Assembly (NCBI GenBank): GCA_018396435.1
Contig: JAGTRG010000006.1
Coordinates: forward strand, 1 to 47,164
DNA from: Candidatus Bathyarchaeota archaeon
GTDB lineage: Archaea > Thermoproteota > Bathyarchaeia > Bathyarchaeales > DTEX01
Length of the DNA: 47,164 nt
Reading direction: 5' to 3'
Shown: positions 25,736-36,500 of the stretch, piece after piece
How positions within the stretch are numbered: position 1 is the stretch's first letter
Layout: each line of letters begins with the position of its first letter
The notes under the pieces: generated by a model
Databases searched by the model: none
The model's input: only the letters and a program-made list of their open reading frames with translations
Told to the model about the DNA's origin: nothing
Position numbers and translations under genes: made by a program

Positions 25736-26581
25736 ATGAAGAAGGCAACGGTATCTGTCGTTAAAGGTGACGATTTGTATGAAATGCTAGAGAAAGCCCT
25801 AAAATTAATTGGCTCTGAAAAAATCATATCAAGCGAGGATAAAGTTCTTATCAAGCCAAATTATGTTTCAGCTAAGCATCCCTCAACGGGCGTTACAACT
25901 GATCCACGCATTATTGAGGGCATAATTATGTACCTCAAGGATTTGGGAGTCAGCGGAAATGTAGTTGTGGGCGAAGGCGGAGCTGGCGACACTGAGAGGG
26001 CGTTTAACGTTGTGGAAATAAAGGACGCTGTAAGACGACATAACATTAGGCTCATAGACTTAAATAGAGACCGAATAATTAAACTAAAAATACCCAACGC
26101 TTTAGCATTGCACGAAGTTGGGATTGCTGAAACAGCTCTTAAAAGCACATGCATAATAAATGTTCCGAAGCTTAAAGTTCATCATATGGCCCTAGTTACA
26201 TTATGCATGAAAAACCTCATGGGTTTGATCCTTCCAAAAAGCATCATGCATGATAGATTGGATGAGAAAATAGTTGATTTAGCCATGCTCTTCAGGGACA
26301 AAGTGAAACTTAACGTTGTAGACGGGCTGGTTGGTTCCGAAGAAGATGAAGTCTATGGTTCACCAGTTCAAATGAATCTCATTATTGCAGGCACAAATAT
26401 GGTTGCTGTGGACGCCGTCGCTACGGCAGCCATGGGCATAGATCCTAGCAAAGTGAAATATCTGAGGCTTGCCGAGGAAAGAAAACTTGGAACAGCAAAC
26501 CTGAATGAAATAGAAGTTATTGGAGAACAAATCGATAGGGTTAAAAGAAAATTTAAGTTGCCTTCAGCGTTCAGAAAATAG
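25736..26581 (+). CDS. DUF362 domain protein
   Basis: About 281 aa. The DUF362 pattern is clear: KVLIKPNYVSAKHPSTGVTTDPRIIEGII, VGEGGAGDTERAF, NVPKLKVHHMALVTLCMKNLMG, NVVDGLVGSEEDEVYGSP and AVDAVATAAMGIDP. Some members carry ferredoxin domains; this one does not and has no cysteine cluster. The function is unknown. The start is uncertain: ATG 25736 (MKKATVSVVKG) is preferred over TTG 25721. Confidence 0.82.
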   Translation: MKKATVSVVKGDDLYEMLEKALKLIGSEKIISSEDKVLIKPNYVSAKHPSTGVTTDPRIIEGIIMYLKDLGVSGNVVVGEGGAGDTERAFNVVEIKDAVRRHNIRLIDLNRDRIIKLKIPNALALHEVGIAETALKSTCIINVPKLKVHHMALVTLCMKNLMGLILPKSIMHDRLDEKIVDLAMLFRDKVKLNVVDGLVGSEEDEVYGSPVQMNLIIAGTNMVAVDAVATAAMGIDPSKVKYLRLAEERKLGTANLNEIEVIGEQIDRVKRKFKLPSAFRK

Positions 26582-26759
26582 GCATCTTTTGAGGCTTGGG
26601 GCTAAAATAGGTCAGTGGAGTAACTCTCGGTCACGGCGCGGTTTGGCTCCAGCCTTTTTATCACATCATCCCTATTACATCATAGACCTGGCGGCAAATA
26701 AAACATTTATTCTTCATCTGTTGTTACACCATTGAAAATAGCTTAATTGGAGGATAAGA

Positions 26760-27815
26760 TTGGACGTGAACCGATTGATTATTCCTGAACCATTTTCAGG
26801 CGGAATATTTCTAACCTACAAGTGCACTAATGAATGCAGGCATTGCATGTATGCTTGCTCCCCTACGTGGAGAAGCGATTGGATAAGCTTAAGTGACGCT
26901 GAGAAAATTCTAAAAATTCTCTCAGCATCTTTTAAAAAGTGGTATCCGAAAAATTCCGGCCAAATAGGGGTTAATCTTGGCTTACACCTCACTGGTGGGG
27001 AGCCTTTCCTGAATTTTAATTTATTGCTTAACTTGGTTAAAATGGCTGATGAGCATGAAATCCCTTCGGTTTTTGTTGAAACAAACTGTTTCTGGTGTAC
27101 TGATGATGAGGAAACTGAGGGGAAACTTTGTGAGCTCAGAGATGCGGGTTTAAAGGGCATACTTATAAGCGCCAACCCGTTTCTCGTCGAGTATATTCCC
27201 TTCGAGCGTATAGAGCGGGCCATAAAGATAAGTAAACGCATATTTAACGGCAACGTGGTTGTTTATCAAAACCTTTTCTTAAATCAGATGAGGGCAATAG
27301 GTCTTAAGGGAACCTTATCTTTTGAGAAGTATCTATCTGTGATGGGTGAAAAGGATCCGCTGGGACTTTACGCTGGACTAAGCTTTCCCTCAATTTTACC
27401 TATGGGTAGGGCACCATACAGAATCGGTCATCTTTATAGGAGATATCCGGCCAGCAGATTCTTTAATGAGTCATGCATGGAAGAGCTAACGAGGGATTGG
27501 CATGTTCATGTAGATAACTATTGCAATTACATTTCAGGTTATTGTGCCGGCATATCTTTGGGAGATGCTAGAGATTTGGAAAAAATCTGTCAAGATGGAG
27601 TGAATCTTGATGAACATCCAATAATAGAGATTCTAGCATCGCCTAGAGGCGTAATGAAGCTCTTTGAATACGCAGTTAGAGAATATGGATATAGGGAAAA
27701 GGACAATGGGTATGTGTCAAAGTGTCATCTCTGTCTTGATATAAGGAAACATATTGTAGAGCAGACAGACGAGTTTAGTGAGCTTAAACCTAGGGATTTC
27801 TATAGGTATTTATAG
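26760..27815 (+). CDS. Radical SAM protein with extra C-terminal cysteines (SPASM-like)
   Basis: 351 aa. The 4Fe-4S site is C22-x3-C26-x2-C29 in YKCTNECRHCMYAC, followed by LTGGEPFLN. Further cysteines (ESCMEEL, DNYCNYISGYCAG, SKCHLCLDIR) probably bind one or two auxiliary clusters, as in SPASM/twitch enzymes. Such proteins modify peptides or activate other enzymes, but no substrate peptide is seen nearby. TTG start at 26760 behind TTGGAGG. It follows DUF362 after 178 bp in which I see no gene. Confidence 0.85.
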   Translation: MDVNRLIIPEPFSGGIFLTYKCTNECRHCMYACSPTWRSDWISLSDAEKILKILSASFKKWYPKNSGQIGVNLGLHLTGGEPFLNFNLLLNLVKMADEHEIPSVFVETNCFWCTDDEETEGKLCELRDAGLKGILISANPFLVEYIPFERIERAIKISKRIFNGNVVVYQNLFLNQMRAIGLKGTLSFEKYLSVMGEKDPLGLYAGLSFPSILPMGRAPYRIGHLYRRYPASRFFNESCMEELTRDWHVHVDNYCNYISGYCAGISLGDARDLEKICQDGVNLDEHPIIEILASPRGVMKLFEYAVREYGYREKDNGYVSKCHLCLDIRKHIVEQTDEFSELKPRDFYRYL

Positions 27816-27981
27816 TTGAAAGATTCTAAATTTATAAACTCTTAAGAATTAAGAAATAAAAAGGTGGTAAAATACTTATTATAAGCATATTTTTGCGGCA
27901 CATATTTTTTCAATAGACTTTTATTTTTAATCACAGAAATCTTATCAGATCACCAGCGATTTTGGGCAGAGTGAAGAATAC

Positions 27982-28446
27982 ATGCCCCTTCAAAAGAACT
28001 CTTTAAGAAAAAGAATCGAAGGCGAATTCATAGAGGATGAAGCAAACATATCTAAGCTAATCGAAGTATTAATAAAGAGCTTTCTAATGACTGACAGCGA
28101 TTACGGCGTGATATCCGACATAAAGATTGATATAGATCATGTTTATAGACTTGTAAGAAACTACATATCTGAAGAGAGACTGGACATATGCGCGTTGAAA
28201 CTCGGCGACCGCATATTTATGTCAAAGACAAGCATAGGTTTTGATGACATTTACGCAGTCATACAAGGGCATTCGCTGCTGAAAGCGAAGAAGCATATGA
28301 TTGAAATATGGGATGATACGATGAACAGAATAATACATTTCCTAATAATGCCATTAAGAAAGCATTTTCCAATAGAATATACGACGGAAGTTGAGAGAGA
28401 TGAAATTATAGGTACGCTTCTTGAGGAGTATTCAGATATATGGTGA
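27982..28446 (+). CDS. Unrecognised protein
   Basis: 154 aa, soluble and charged, with no family I can name. Predicted mostly helical, with segments such as NISKLIEVLIKSFLMTD, IDIDHVYRLVRNYISEERL and TMNRIIHFLIMPLRKHFP. The codon use looks like its neighbours and the ORF is clean, so it is probably real. It points toward the uS12 gene (convergent, 30 bp gap), exactly where uS7 often lies in other archaea, but it shows no likeness to uS7. Confidence 0.6.
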   Translation: MPLQKNSLRKRIEGEFIEDEANISKLIEVLIKSFLMTDSDYGVISDIKIDIDHVYRLVRNYISEERLDICALKLGDRIFMSKTSIGFDDIYAVIQGHSLLKAKKHMIEIWDDTMNRIIHFLIMPLRKHFPIEYTTEVERDEIIGTLLEEYSDIW

Positions 28447-28476
28447 TAAAAGATAAACTTAAATTATTTGCATGTT

Positions 28477-28920
28477 TTAACGTCGAGGCTTCTCCTTTCT
28501 CCCAATTACTAGATCTTTGAGGGAAACCCCATTAACTGTAACTACCTTCCATCTGACTCCGGGAATATCTCCCATCGATCTACCCCTTGAGCCGCCTATT
28601 CCCTCAATTATCACCTCATCATGCTCGTCAACAACGTTTAATGCTCCGTCACCAGGAAGAAAAGCTGTAACAACCTTACCATTCTTTATTAGTTGAACTC
28701 TTACGCATTTTCTTATGGCGCTGTTTGGCTGCTTACTTTCCCGCCCAACTTTTTCAAGAACTATACCGCGGGCCATTGGGGCGCCCTCAAGGGGATCGGC
28801 TTTAACATCCAACATTAGCATGCGCCGCTTATAGTATATGCTCCTCCAACGCCACTTCTTTCTATTCCTGACCAGCTTTTTCGCAGCGAACTCGCCCTTT
28901 GGCGCTTTTCCCATAACCAA
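28477..28920 (-). CDS. rpsL: Small-subunit ribosomal protein uS12
   Basis: 147 aa decoding-centre protein. Conserved parts: [42 protein letters not shown] (the universal PNSAxRK motif), and [17 protein letters not shown]. It is the last gene of the rpoB-rpoA-eL30-nusA-uS12 unit. The usual followers uS7, EF-2 and EF-1A are not present. Confidence 0.97.
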   Translation of the reverse strand: MVMGKAPKGEFAAKKLVRNRKKWRWRSIYYKRRMLMLDVKADPLEGAPMARGIVLEKVGRESKQPNSAIRKCVRVQLIKNGKVVTAFLPGDGALNVVDEHDEVIIEGIGGSRGRSMGDIPGVRWKVVTVNGVSLKDLVIGRKEKPRR

Positions 28921-29005
28921 TTAACCTCGCGCGCTATATTGCCAAATTAATATTTCCTATTATAAATGTTTCGTTCGGATGTTTAATGTTTTCCTAAACA
29001 ATCTA

Positions 29006-29443
29006 TTAAACAATAAAGACGCTGCTTATCTGAAAATACCGCTTTGCAAGAAACCTTAATTTCTCAGCGTTTCTACCATTCTTGCCAATAGCCATACCTT
29101 TATCCTTATAATCCACTGCGACGACAGCAATAGTATTTCCATCAGGTTTCTTAGTTATCCGCACTTCCTTCACCTTCGCAGGCTTCAAGGCATTCTTTAT
29201 CAGTTGAACTGGATCGTCGGAAAATTCAACTATCTCGTATTTTTTACCAGTCATCTTCTCAAGAAGCGATATGTTCTTTCCCCCTTTGCCTATTGCTACT
29301 CCAGCCTCACCCTCTTTAACTACAAATATTATTCTATCAAATTGGTTGTCAATTATGCAGTCCCTAACACTTGCCCCTGTCAGGCTTTCAAAAAGCGCTA
29401 TATATTTTAGTTCCTCATTGGTGAAACGTATTCCCCTAGACAT
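29006..29443 (-). CDS. nusA: NusA-like KH-domain transcription factor
   Basis: About 145 aa with two KH domains: VVKEGEAGVAIGKGGKNISLLE and VDYKDKGMAIGKNGRNAEKLRF (both GxxG loops present). Archaeal NusA lacks the bacterial N-terminal and S1 domains. The ATG at 29443 overlaps the eL30 stop and has GGTGGTG just upstream; the track's GTG is three codons earlier. Confidence 0.95.
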   Translation of the reverse strand: MSRGIRFTNEELKYIALFESLTGASVRDCIIDNQFDRIIFVVKEGEAGVAIGKGGKNISLLEKMTGKKYEIVEFSDDPVQLIKNALKPAKVKEVRITKKPDGNTIAVVAVDYKDKGMAIGKNGRNAEKLRFLAKRYFQISSVFIV

Positions 29444-29774
29444 TTTCACCACCCGAGAATTTGAGTATATCCGAATCGCCGGGGTCTCTTACTGCTAAAG
29501 AGGCAACTAGAAAGGGTTTTCTGCAGGCTGCACCAAGATCTAGACTTGAGCCGGGATATATAATAAATGGGATGTTCGATAGTTTGCAATAGTATTTTAT
29601 TTTTTCACGTATGTCGCTTGGACAGTTATATGCTACGATTACGAGCCTAACCCTCCCGGCCATAACATTTTTTATAGTTACATTTGACCCGAATAAAATT
29701 TTTCCGGATCTAACGGCTATACTTAGAGATTTATCAATGTCGCTTTTACTGAGACTACTCAACTTTTTCACCAC
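29436..29774 (-). CDS. rpl30e: Large-subunit ribosomal protein eL30
   Basis: 112 aa of the L7Ae/L30e fold: SIAVRSGKILFGSNVTIKNVMAG, LVIVAYNCPSDIREKIKYYCKL, IPFIIYPGSSLDLGAACRKPF. The start codon is uncertain (GTG 29774 or 29771, TTG 29762) because it overlaps the rpoA end. Position between rpoA and nusA is standard in archaea. Confidence 0.95.
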   Translation of the reverse strand: MVKKLSSLSKSDIDKSLSIAVRSGKILFGSNVTIKNVMAGRVRLVIVAYNCPSDIREKIKYYCKLSNIPFIIYPGSSLDLGAACRKPFLVASLAVRDPGDSDILKFSGGENV

Positions 29775-32700
29775 TCTCCTTGTTTGCAGTTGCTGAGGGA
29801 GCCGTCATATAAATTTCAACCAGCCCTGTCCCTATCGGGATGGTCTGCCCGATTATAACGTTTTCAGTTACGCCCTTTAATGGATCGACTTCCCCTCTAA
29901 TGGCAGCCTCAACAATGTTTGGGACTGTTATTTCGAAGGCTGCTCTTGCAAGAACGCTTGGTTTTCCGCCGCTAACTCCGTGCCGCCCTATCTGCCTAAT
30001 GCTACCTGTCGCCGTCATTATATCGGCCACGAGCATTATGTGCCTTATGTCAACGTCCAAACCTTGCTCCTCAAGTACGCTCGTTGCTTCTTCCACTATG
30101 GCGTTTCTGGCGGCTTCCACGCCCAATGTCCTTTCTATTTCATGTAAATTGTTTGTGGTTGTTCTAGTTGGGTCAACACCTATAACCTCTAGAACCCTTG
30201 GCAGATTAGAGCCGTCGGTTCTTATAATCCATTCGCCCTCTTCTTCAGTCACATAAACTCTTCGTATGCCGTTTATGCCCCCTATATGATAAGATGAAAC
30301 TTTGCCTAGAAGTTTCTTTACATCCATCTTCTTCTTAGGCTCAATAAACAGCATATTTTCTTCAAACTTCAGAGAGCAGGTCGGCATATTAACAATATTG
30401 TTTAGATCATCCATCGTTATGCCGCGCTCATCCATTCTACGCTTGTCGAATTTAACAATTATCCCTCCAGTTTCAGGGTTTATGTAAATTGCCTCAGAAA
30501 TATCCTCTACCGTTGTGTAGAGAATTTTTCGGGCAACCTCTGTTGCCTTTTCCCTACTCTTCCTATGCTCCTCATCTAAATATATAGTCATTATTGGCGT
30601 TGATGGTTCCCTTCTCGCATCAACTATCTCTATTAAACGCGGTAATCCAAGCGTAACATTCTGTTCTCTTACACCAGCATAGTGGAAGGTTCTCAGAGTC
30701 ATCTGGGTACCGGGCTCGCCGATAGATTGAGCTGCAATTACACCAACTGCTTCTCCAGGCTCAACAAGAGCTTTCCTATAACGTTCTAGAGCCAAGTTAA
30801 CCGCTAAGTCTACGCCCTCCTCACTAAGGCCAGAGTTTACCAATCCATCTAGGAGCTCACGAACCAGAAGCGGCGTTAGCTCTTCTTTAGCCTTATTTAT
30901 CTGCTCCTCAATGTACTCTTTTGTTGCGAACTCTCCCCGCTCAACCATGAGTTTAACCTGCTCAATAAGTCTGCTAACATTAACAGCCTTACCATGATCG
31001 CTTTTAGCTGGATCAACGCCATCTTCGCCATACTTGAACTGTATGATTTCACCTAGGGGATTTCTTACTGTTCCATCGTATTCAACACGCAGGTGCTCCA
31101 ATGCATTAATCAATCTTCTCTGCATATATCCGCTCTGCTGAGTTCTAACGGCTGTGTCTACTAGGCCTTCGCGCCCGCCCATAGCGTGGAAGAAGAATTC
31201 AATCGGATCCAGACCATCCCTATATGATGAATATACGAACCCCCTTGCCTTAGGGAATGGGTCGCCTAGTTCAAAATGTGGCAAAGCCCTCTCTAGGTAT
31301 CCGCGTATGATACGTTTGCCGCGTATTGATTGCTGACCTAGTATTGCAGCCATCTGCCCTATGTTAAGCGTTGAACCCCTAGCGCCAGTCTTAGTCATTA
31401 TTATGCCTGAATTATCGATTTCAAGATCTTCCTCAGCTATTTTGCCAGCCTTCTCCCTAGCCTCAGCCAGCTCATTCATGACATATAGTTCAAATGAGTC
31501 CATGATGGTCTGTCCTGGGAGCCGCTCAAGAGTCCCGTCTCGCAGAGCTTTAGTGAACTCAGCTATTCTCTTCTCGGCCGTTCTCACTATTTGGCGTATT
31601 TTCCGCTTGGCTTCGGCAGAAAGATCAAGCTCTTCGAAGGAGTATGTGAAGCCGCGCATCGTCATGAATCTTGTGAGAAAGTGGCTGATTTGATTAAGGA
31701 ATTTTCTGCCCGCTTCAGTTCCATAATCCTTTATTATTCTATGGAGAAGACTCTCTGATTTCTCAGCCCCTATGGAGTTTTTATCAATTACTCCTTTAAT
31801 TAGAACGCCATTCTTAATGACAACGTAAGCATCGTATGGGCAATCCTCTTTCAAGCATTGCTCACAACTTCTACAAACGCTGGCCCTAAGCGTATAGCTG
31901 AAATCCTTCGGAAGGAATAAGCTGAATATTTGCTTACCGGTCCATAATGGTTTAGGCTCCTTAATAGCCGGTTCAGGGAGGGGACCATCATATTCAGCAG
32001 CAGACAATAATTCGCATACTTCCTTTTTGTCTAGAAATGTTGATTTTCGAGTTAAGAGGAAAGAAGCTGTTATAAAGTCTCTTATGGCACCTATTATTGG
32101 ACCTCCAAATCTCGGCGACAAAATGTGGTCTTGGACCTGCATGAGAAGGCGGGCTTCGGTTTGAGCCTCCTCACTCTGTGGAACATGAAGATTCATTTCG
32201 TCCCCATCGAAATCAGCGTTGTATGGTGGACAGACGCATAGGTGAAGCCTAAAAGTCTTATATGGAAGAACCTTAACGTAATGAGCCATTATAGACATCC
32301 TATGTAATGATGGCTGCCTGTTAAAGATCACTATATCACCATTCTGCAGATGCCTCTCGACGATGAAGCTCGGCTCAAGGGCCTCCGCCAGCTTATCTCT
32401 GTCCGTAACAAACTCTAGCCTAACACGTTTCCCATCAGGTCTAACAATATATAGTGCTCCCGGATATTTATCCGGACCATTTTTTACAAGTTCACGTAAT
32501 CTTTCAATGTTCCATGGGGTGACCTTCTCCGGTAAGGTTAATCTCATAGCTACGCTTATCGGCACACCAACCTCGTTTACATCTAGGTTTGAGTCCGGAC
32601 TGATAACGGTTCGGGCTGAGAAATCAACCCTCTTGCCGGATAGGTTGCTTCTGAACCTGCCCTCTTTCCCCTTCAAGCGTTGGGACAGCGTTTTCAGAGC

Positions 32701-33597
32701 TCTTCCAGATCGATGTCTGGAGGGCGGGATGCCGGATGATTCATTGTTAAAGTATGTTGTGACATGATACTCTAAAAGCTCAGATAAGTCCTGAATTATA
32801 AGCGTTGGTGCACCAGCCTCTATGTTCTCCTTAAGACGTTGATTTATTCGGACTATATCAACAAGTTTATGCGTTAAATCATCTTCGGATCTTATTCCCG
32901 ACTCAAGCGTTATAGAGGGTCTAACATAGACCGGTGGAACCGGTAAAACTTGAAGTATCATCCATTCTGGGCGCGCATTTTTCGGGTCGAAACCTAGAAG
33001 CTCAAGGTCCTCGTCGGATATCCTCTCGAATCTTTCACGTACCATGTTTGCAGTTAAACGCTGGGAGCCTTCCTTCTCCGTATACTCGTGAAAGATCGTT
33101 GGCTTAACAAACTCTATTTTATATTGCTTGGCGCCGCAGTATGGACATTCTCGATTCCTTTTTGCCTCTTCAAAAACCCTATTATAGAATGAGGCTGGCA
33201 CAGTACCAATCAATCTACGCAGTCTTTCCATCCTAGCTTTAAGAGATTTAACCGTTTTCTCGGGGAGAAGCACGCGTCCACAATTCCTACATATTGCTTG
33301 GAGAAGATTATGTATTACCTCGGTGAACTCAACATGGATTATTGGAACTGCAAGCTCAATATGTCCAAAATGCCCAGGACACCTCACCGATGTATTTCCG
33401 CAGGTCCTGCAACGCTGCCCAGGCTCAAGAACACCTAGTCGGCTATCCATGAGCCCAGATGGTATTACTGCCCCATCCTCATCGTAGGTGTCAGCTGTTT
33501 GAATTTCAACAACGGACATCTTCCTTATTTCTTGTGGTGAGAGTATTCCGAAACTTATCTGGTCTATTACTTTATAGTACGCTTCTTCAACTGCCAT
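29755..33597 (-). CDS. rpoA: DNA-directed RNA polymerase subunit A, single-chain (A' + A'')
   Basis: 1280 aa covering both parts that most archaea split. A' part: zinc site CRTCGNTSVRCPGHFGHIEL, GKEGRFRSNLSGKRVDFSARTVISPD, and the catalytic YNADFDGDEMNLHVPQ. The bridge-helix and trigger-loop region runs through the usual A'/A'' split without a stop: PGEAVGVIAAQSIGEPGTQMTLRTFH starts the A'' signature, and VADIMTATGSIRQIGRHGVSG and LKGVTENVIIGQTIPIGTG end it. It starts one base after the rpoB stop. The unsplit form is a lineage marker. Confidence 0.98.
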   Translation of the reverse strand: MAVEEAYYKVIDQISFGILSPQEIRKMSVVEIQTADTYDEDGAVIPSGLMDSRLGVLEPGQRCRTCGNTSVRCPGHFGHIELAVPIIHVEFTEVIHNLLQAICRNCGRVLLPEKTVKSLKARMERLRRLIGTVPASFYNRVFEEAKRNRECPYCGAKQYKIEFVKPTIFHEYTEKEGSQRLTANMVRERFERISDEDLELLGFDPKNARPEWMILQVLPVPPVYVRPSITLESGIRSEDDLTHKLVDIVRINQRLKENIEAGAPTLIIQDLSELLEYHVTTYFNNESSGIPPSRHRSGRALKTLSQRLKGKEGRFRSNLSGKRVDFSARTVISPDSNLDVNEVGVPISVAMRLTLPEKVTPWNIERLRELVKNGPDKYPGALYIVRPDGKRVRLEFVTDRDKLAEALEPSFIVERHLQNGDIVIFNRQPSLHRMSIMAHYVKVLPYKTFRLHLCVCPPYNADFDGDEMNLHVPQSEEAQTEARLLMQVQDHILSPRFGGPIIGAIRDFITASFLLTRKSTFLDKKEVCELLSAAEYDGPLPEPAIKEPKPLWTGKQIFSLFLPKDFSYTLRASVCRSCEQCLKEDCPYDAYVVIKNGVLIKGVIDKNSIGAEKSESLLHRIIKDYGTEAGRKFLNQISHFLTRFMTMRGFTYSFEELDLSAEAKRKIRQIVRTAEKRIAEFTKALRDGTLERLPGQTIMDSFELYVMNELAEAREKAGKIAEEDLEIDNSGIIMTKTGARGSTLNIGQMAAILGQQSIRGKRIIRGYLERALPHFELGDPFPKARGFVYSSYRDGLDPIEFFFHAMGGREGLVDTAVRTQQSGYMQRRLINALEHLRVEYDGTVRNPLGEIIQFKYGEDGVDPAKSDHGKAVNVSRLIEQVKLMVERGEFATKEYIEEQINKAKEELTPLLVRELLDGLVNSGLSEEGVDLAVNLALERYRKALVEPGEAVGVIAAQSIGEPGTQMTLRTFHYAGVREQNVTLGLPRLIEIVDARREPSTPIMTIYLDEEHRKSREKATEVARKILYTTVEDISEAIYINPETGGIIVKFDKRRMDERGITMDDLNNIVNMPTCSLKFEENMLFIEPKKKMDVKKLLGKVSSYHIGGINGIRRVYVTEEEGEWIIRTDGSNLPRVLEVIGVDPTRTTTNNLHEIERTLGVEAARNAIVEEATSVLEEQGLDVDIRHIMLVADIMTATGSIRQIGRHGVSGGKPSVLARAAFEITVPNIVEAAIRGEVDPLKGVTENVIIGQTIPIGTGLVEIYMTAPSATANKESGEKVE

Positions 33598-33598
33598 T

Positions 33599-36500
33599 TT
33601 AAGCCCTCTCCTTTAATTTAAGCCTAGGTGTAATGCATAGGCTCATTAACTCCTGTAAGAGAAGCTTGAATGCGTATGAAACTACAGCCGGCGAGATGTC
33701 AGCTTTATCTCCGCAGACGTGACACAGGTACTTACGCTGTTTCATGTCATAGTATGCTATAAAGCCGCAGTTTTCACAAATATGCAGCATGTATTTATCT
33801 GATTCTTCAAGTAACCTATCTTGTAGGAGTAATGCTACGCCATGCCCTATTAGGCAATCTCTTTCCATTTCACCGAAGCGTAGCCCGCCGCCTCTAGCCC
33901 GTCCTTCAGTCGGCTGCCTAGTCAGCATTTGAACCTGGCCTCTAGCTCTTGCATGAATCTTGTCAGCAACCATGTGATGCAGCTTCTGGTAGTAAACAAT
34001 GCCCATAAATATGTCAGCCACATACTTTTCGCCGGTTACGCCATTATACAGAACCTCTCGCCCAGTATAGCTAAAGCCCATGTTTATCAGCATGCGTTTC
34101 AAGGCTTCGCCGCGCCTCTTGCCGATGAACGGTGTGCCATCCATGGCTTCACCTCTTAAGGCCGCTATCTTGCCAGCCATAGATTCCAGGAACTGCCCAA
34201 TGGTCATCCTTGAGGGCATAGCGTGCGGATTAATTATCACGTCGGGAACAAGTCCGTCTACGCTAAATGGCATATCCTCCTGCGGCACTATCATACCTAT
34301 TACCCCCTTCTGCCCATGTCTGGAAGCGAACTTGTCACCCAACTCCGGTATCCGCTCATCCCGCACTCTAACCTTAACCAGCCTGTTTCCCTCGCTTGTT
34401 TCAGTTATGAAAACAGCATCAACCACGCCATTTTCAGAAGGCCTCATTTCAATCGATGAATCCCTCATTGCCGGACCCCTAGTTTCAAACTCCTTATATT
34501 CCTCGAGAAACCTTGGCGGGCTAATTCTGCCTATTAAAACGTCTCCGCCTGAAACCTCCGCTTCAAGTCCCACTATTCCATCTGGTTCGAGAAGACGGTA
34601 GTATTGCTCTCCTCTATAACCTCTCGTCCCAGGCTCCGGCACCGCTAAGCGATCCCTGAGCCCACCTAAATATTGGCGGCACTCAACCTCATAAAGCCTA
34701 TAGAAAGTGGAGCGGGCTAAACCGCGCTCTATGGATGCCTTATTGAAAATTATAGCGTCTTCCATATTGTATCCTTCATACGATAGAACCGCTACAACGC
34801 AATTCTGCCCAGATGGGCGCAGATCATAGCTTATGATTTCCATAGACTTAGTTTTTACCAGCGGTTTCTGCGGGTAATGAAGTATATGAGCTCGTGAGTC
34901 AACTCTAAAGGGGAAGTTAATTGCGTATATGCCTAAAGCTTGCTTAGCCATTGCTGACTCATAAGAGTTGCGCGGAGACTGGTTGTGCTCCGGGTATGGT
35001 ATCAATGATGCGCAGATCCCAAGGATCAAGTATGGTGCCAGCTCTAGATGAGTATGCTGAGGCGTGATACTTTCAGGGTATAGCGCTATATAGGCGTTCT
35101 CCTCCTCTTCAGCGTCTAAATATTCAATTATGCCATGCTTCATTAAGTCGCTCCAAACCCATTCCTTAGAAGCGATTTTCTCAATATGTTCTTCCTGCAG
35201 CTTCGGCACGCCGTTCTCAACTATAATTAAGGGTCTACGTATTCTTCCCTCATCACAGTTTACGTAGACTTCACGCTTAACGCCGTAAACCTCTGAGAAG
35301 TAGGCGACGTTGATCTCCGGCGAGATCTCGCCTCTCCTTCTTACCCTTCTCAACTCCGAAACTAGCCTTTCTGGGTTATCATGATAGCCCATCGGGACGC
35401 CGTTCACGAAAACTTTTGCACCATTAATCTTCAGCGACTCGCCGGCTTCAGATAGCGGAACAACACCACGCTTATAAAGCTCATGCTTAACTCTTTCAGG
35501 GTCTACACCTATTGATATTGAAGCCGATAACGCTAGATTCTTGACTAATCCACAGTTTGCGCCCTCAGGAGTTTCATTTGGACACAGCCTACCCCAATGC
35601 GTAGCATGCAGATCCCTAGCCTCAAAGTTAGGTTGACTTCTGCTCAGCGGTGACTGCAGCCTTCGGAGATGACTGTACGTTGATGTGAGATTTGTTCTAT
35701 CAAGTAATTGTGTTATGCCGACTTTTCCACGACCCCAATTGCCGGTTGCTAGGGCATGCTGAATCTTCTCGGTCACTATTCCAGGCCTAACAGCTATTGA
35801 AACGCTTATCATACGCTTTCTTGAACCCATCCTCTCGAGCTGATATTTAATGTCACGGCACAAGTTTCTGAACGCAATTCGGAATAAATCAGCAAGCAAT
35901 GGGCCAGCTAACTTTAACCGCTTATTTTTAACATGATCTTTATCATCAGGTTTACGTCTGCCGAGCTTAAGTTCAACGATTCTAGCGGCCATCTCACCAA
36001 GCAGATAAGCCTTATCGATTCTTTTACTGGAGGACCTTCCGATGTGAGGCATGAAGTTTTGATCTATGAGCTGTTCAGCTCTCTGAAGGCGGTAGCTTTT
36101 AACTTGCCCATGAGCTACGCGGTTTCCAATGAATAAAAGCGCATCTTCAACAGTATTTACGTCGGCAGCCTCCTCAAATGACGGCTCAAGCTCGCTTTGC
36201 ACTTCCTTATCCAGCGAAACCGCTTCAGCTATTTCCTTATCGGATTCAAGACCAAGCGCCCTCATAAGGACAACAAAAGGTATTTCTGATGGAACGCCGG
36301 GCATAGAAACATGCAGCGAACCATTAGGTTTCATACGCATCTCAATTCTAGCCCTAAAACCAACCGTTGTCGAAAATATCTTAGCCCTATAAATCGGTGT
36401 AGCTCCCTTAGTTTCTACATCTACAAGTATACGGTTAGGAGCTAAATCCTCAAGGGCAACGATAACCCTCTCAGACCCGTTAATTATAAAGTAGCCTCCG

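Noticed and set aside
26582-26759. Plus-strand frame 26520..26735 as a gene
   Set aside because: It overlaps the DUF362 end in another frame and its translation is low-complexity and not protein-like.
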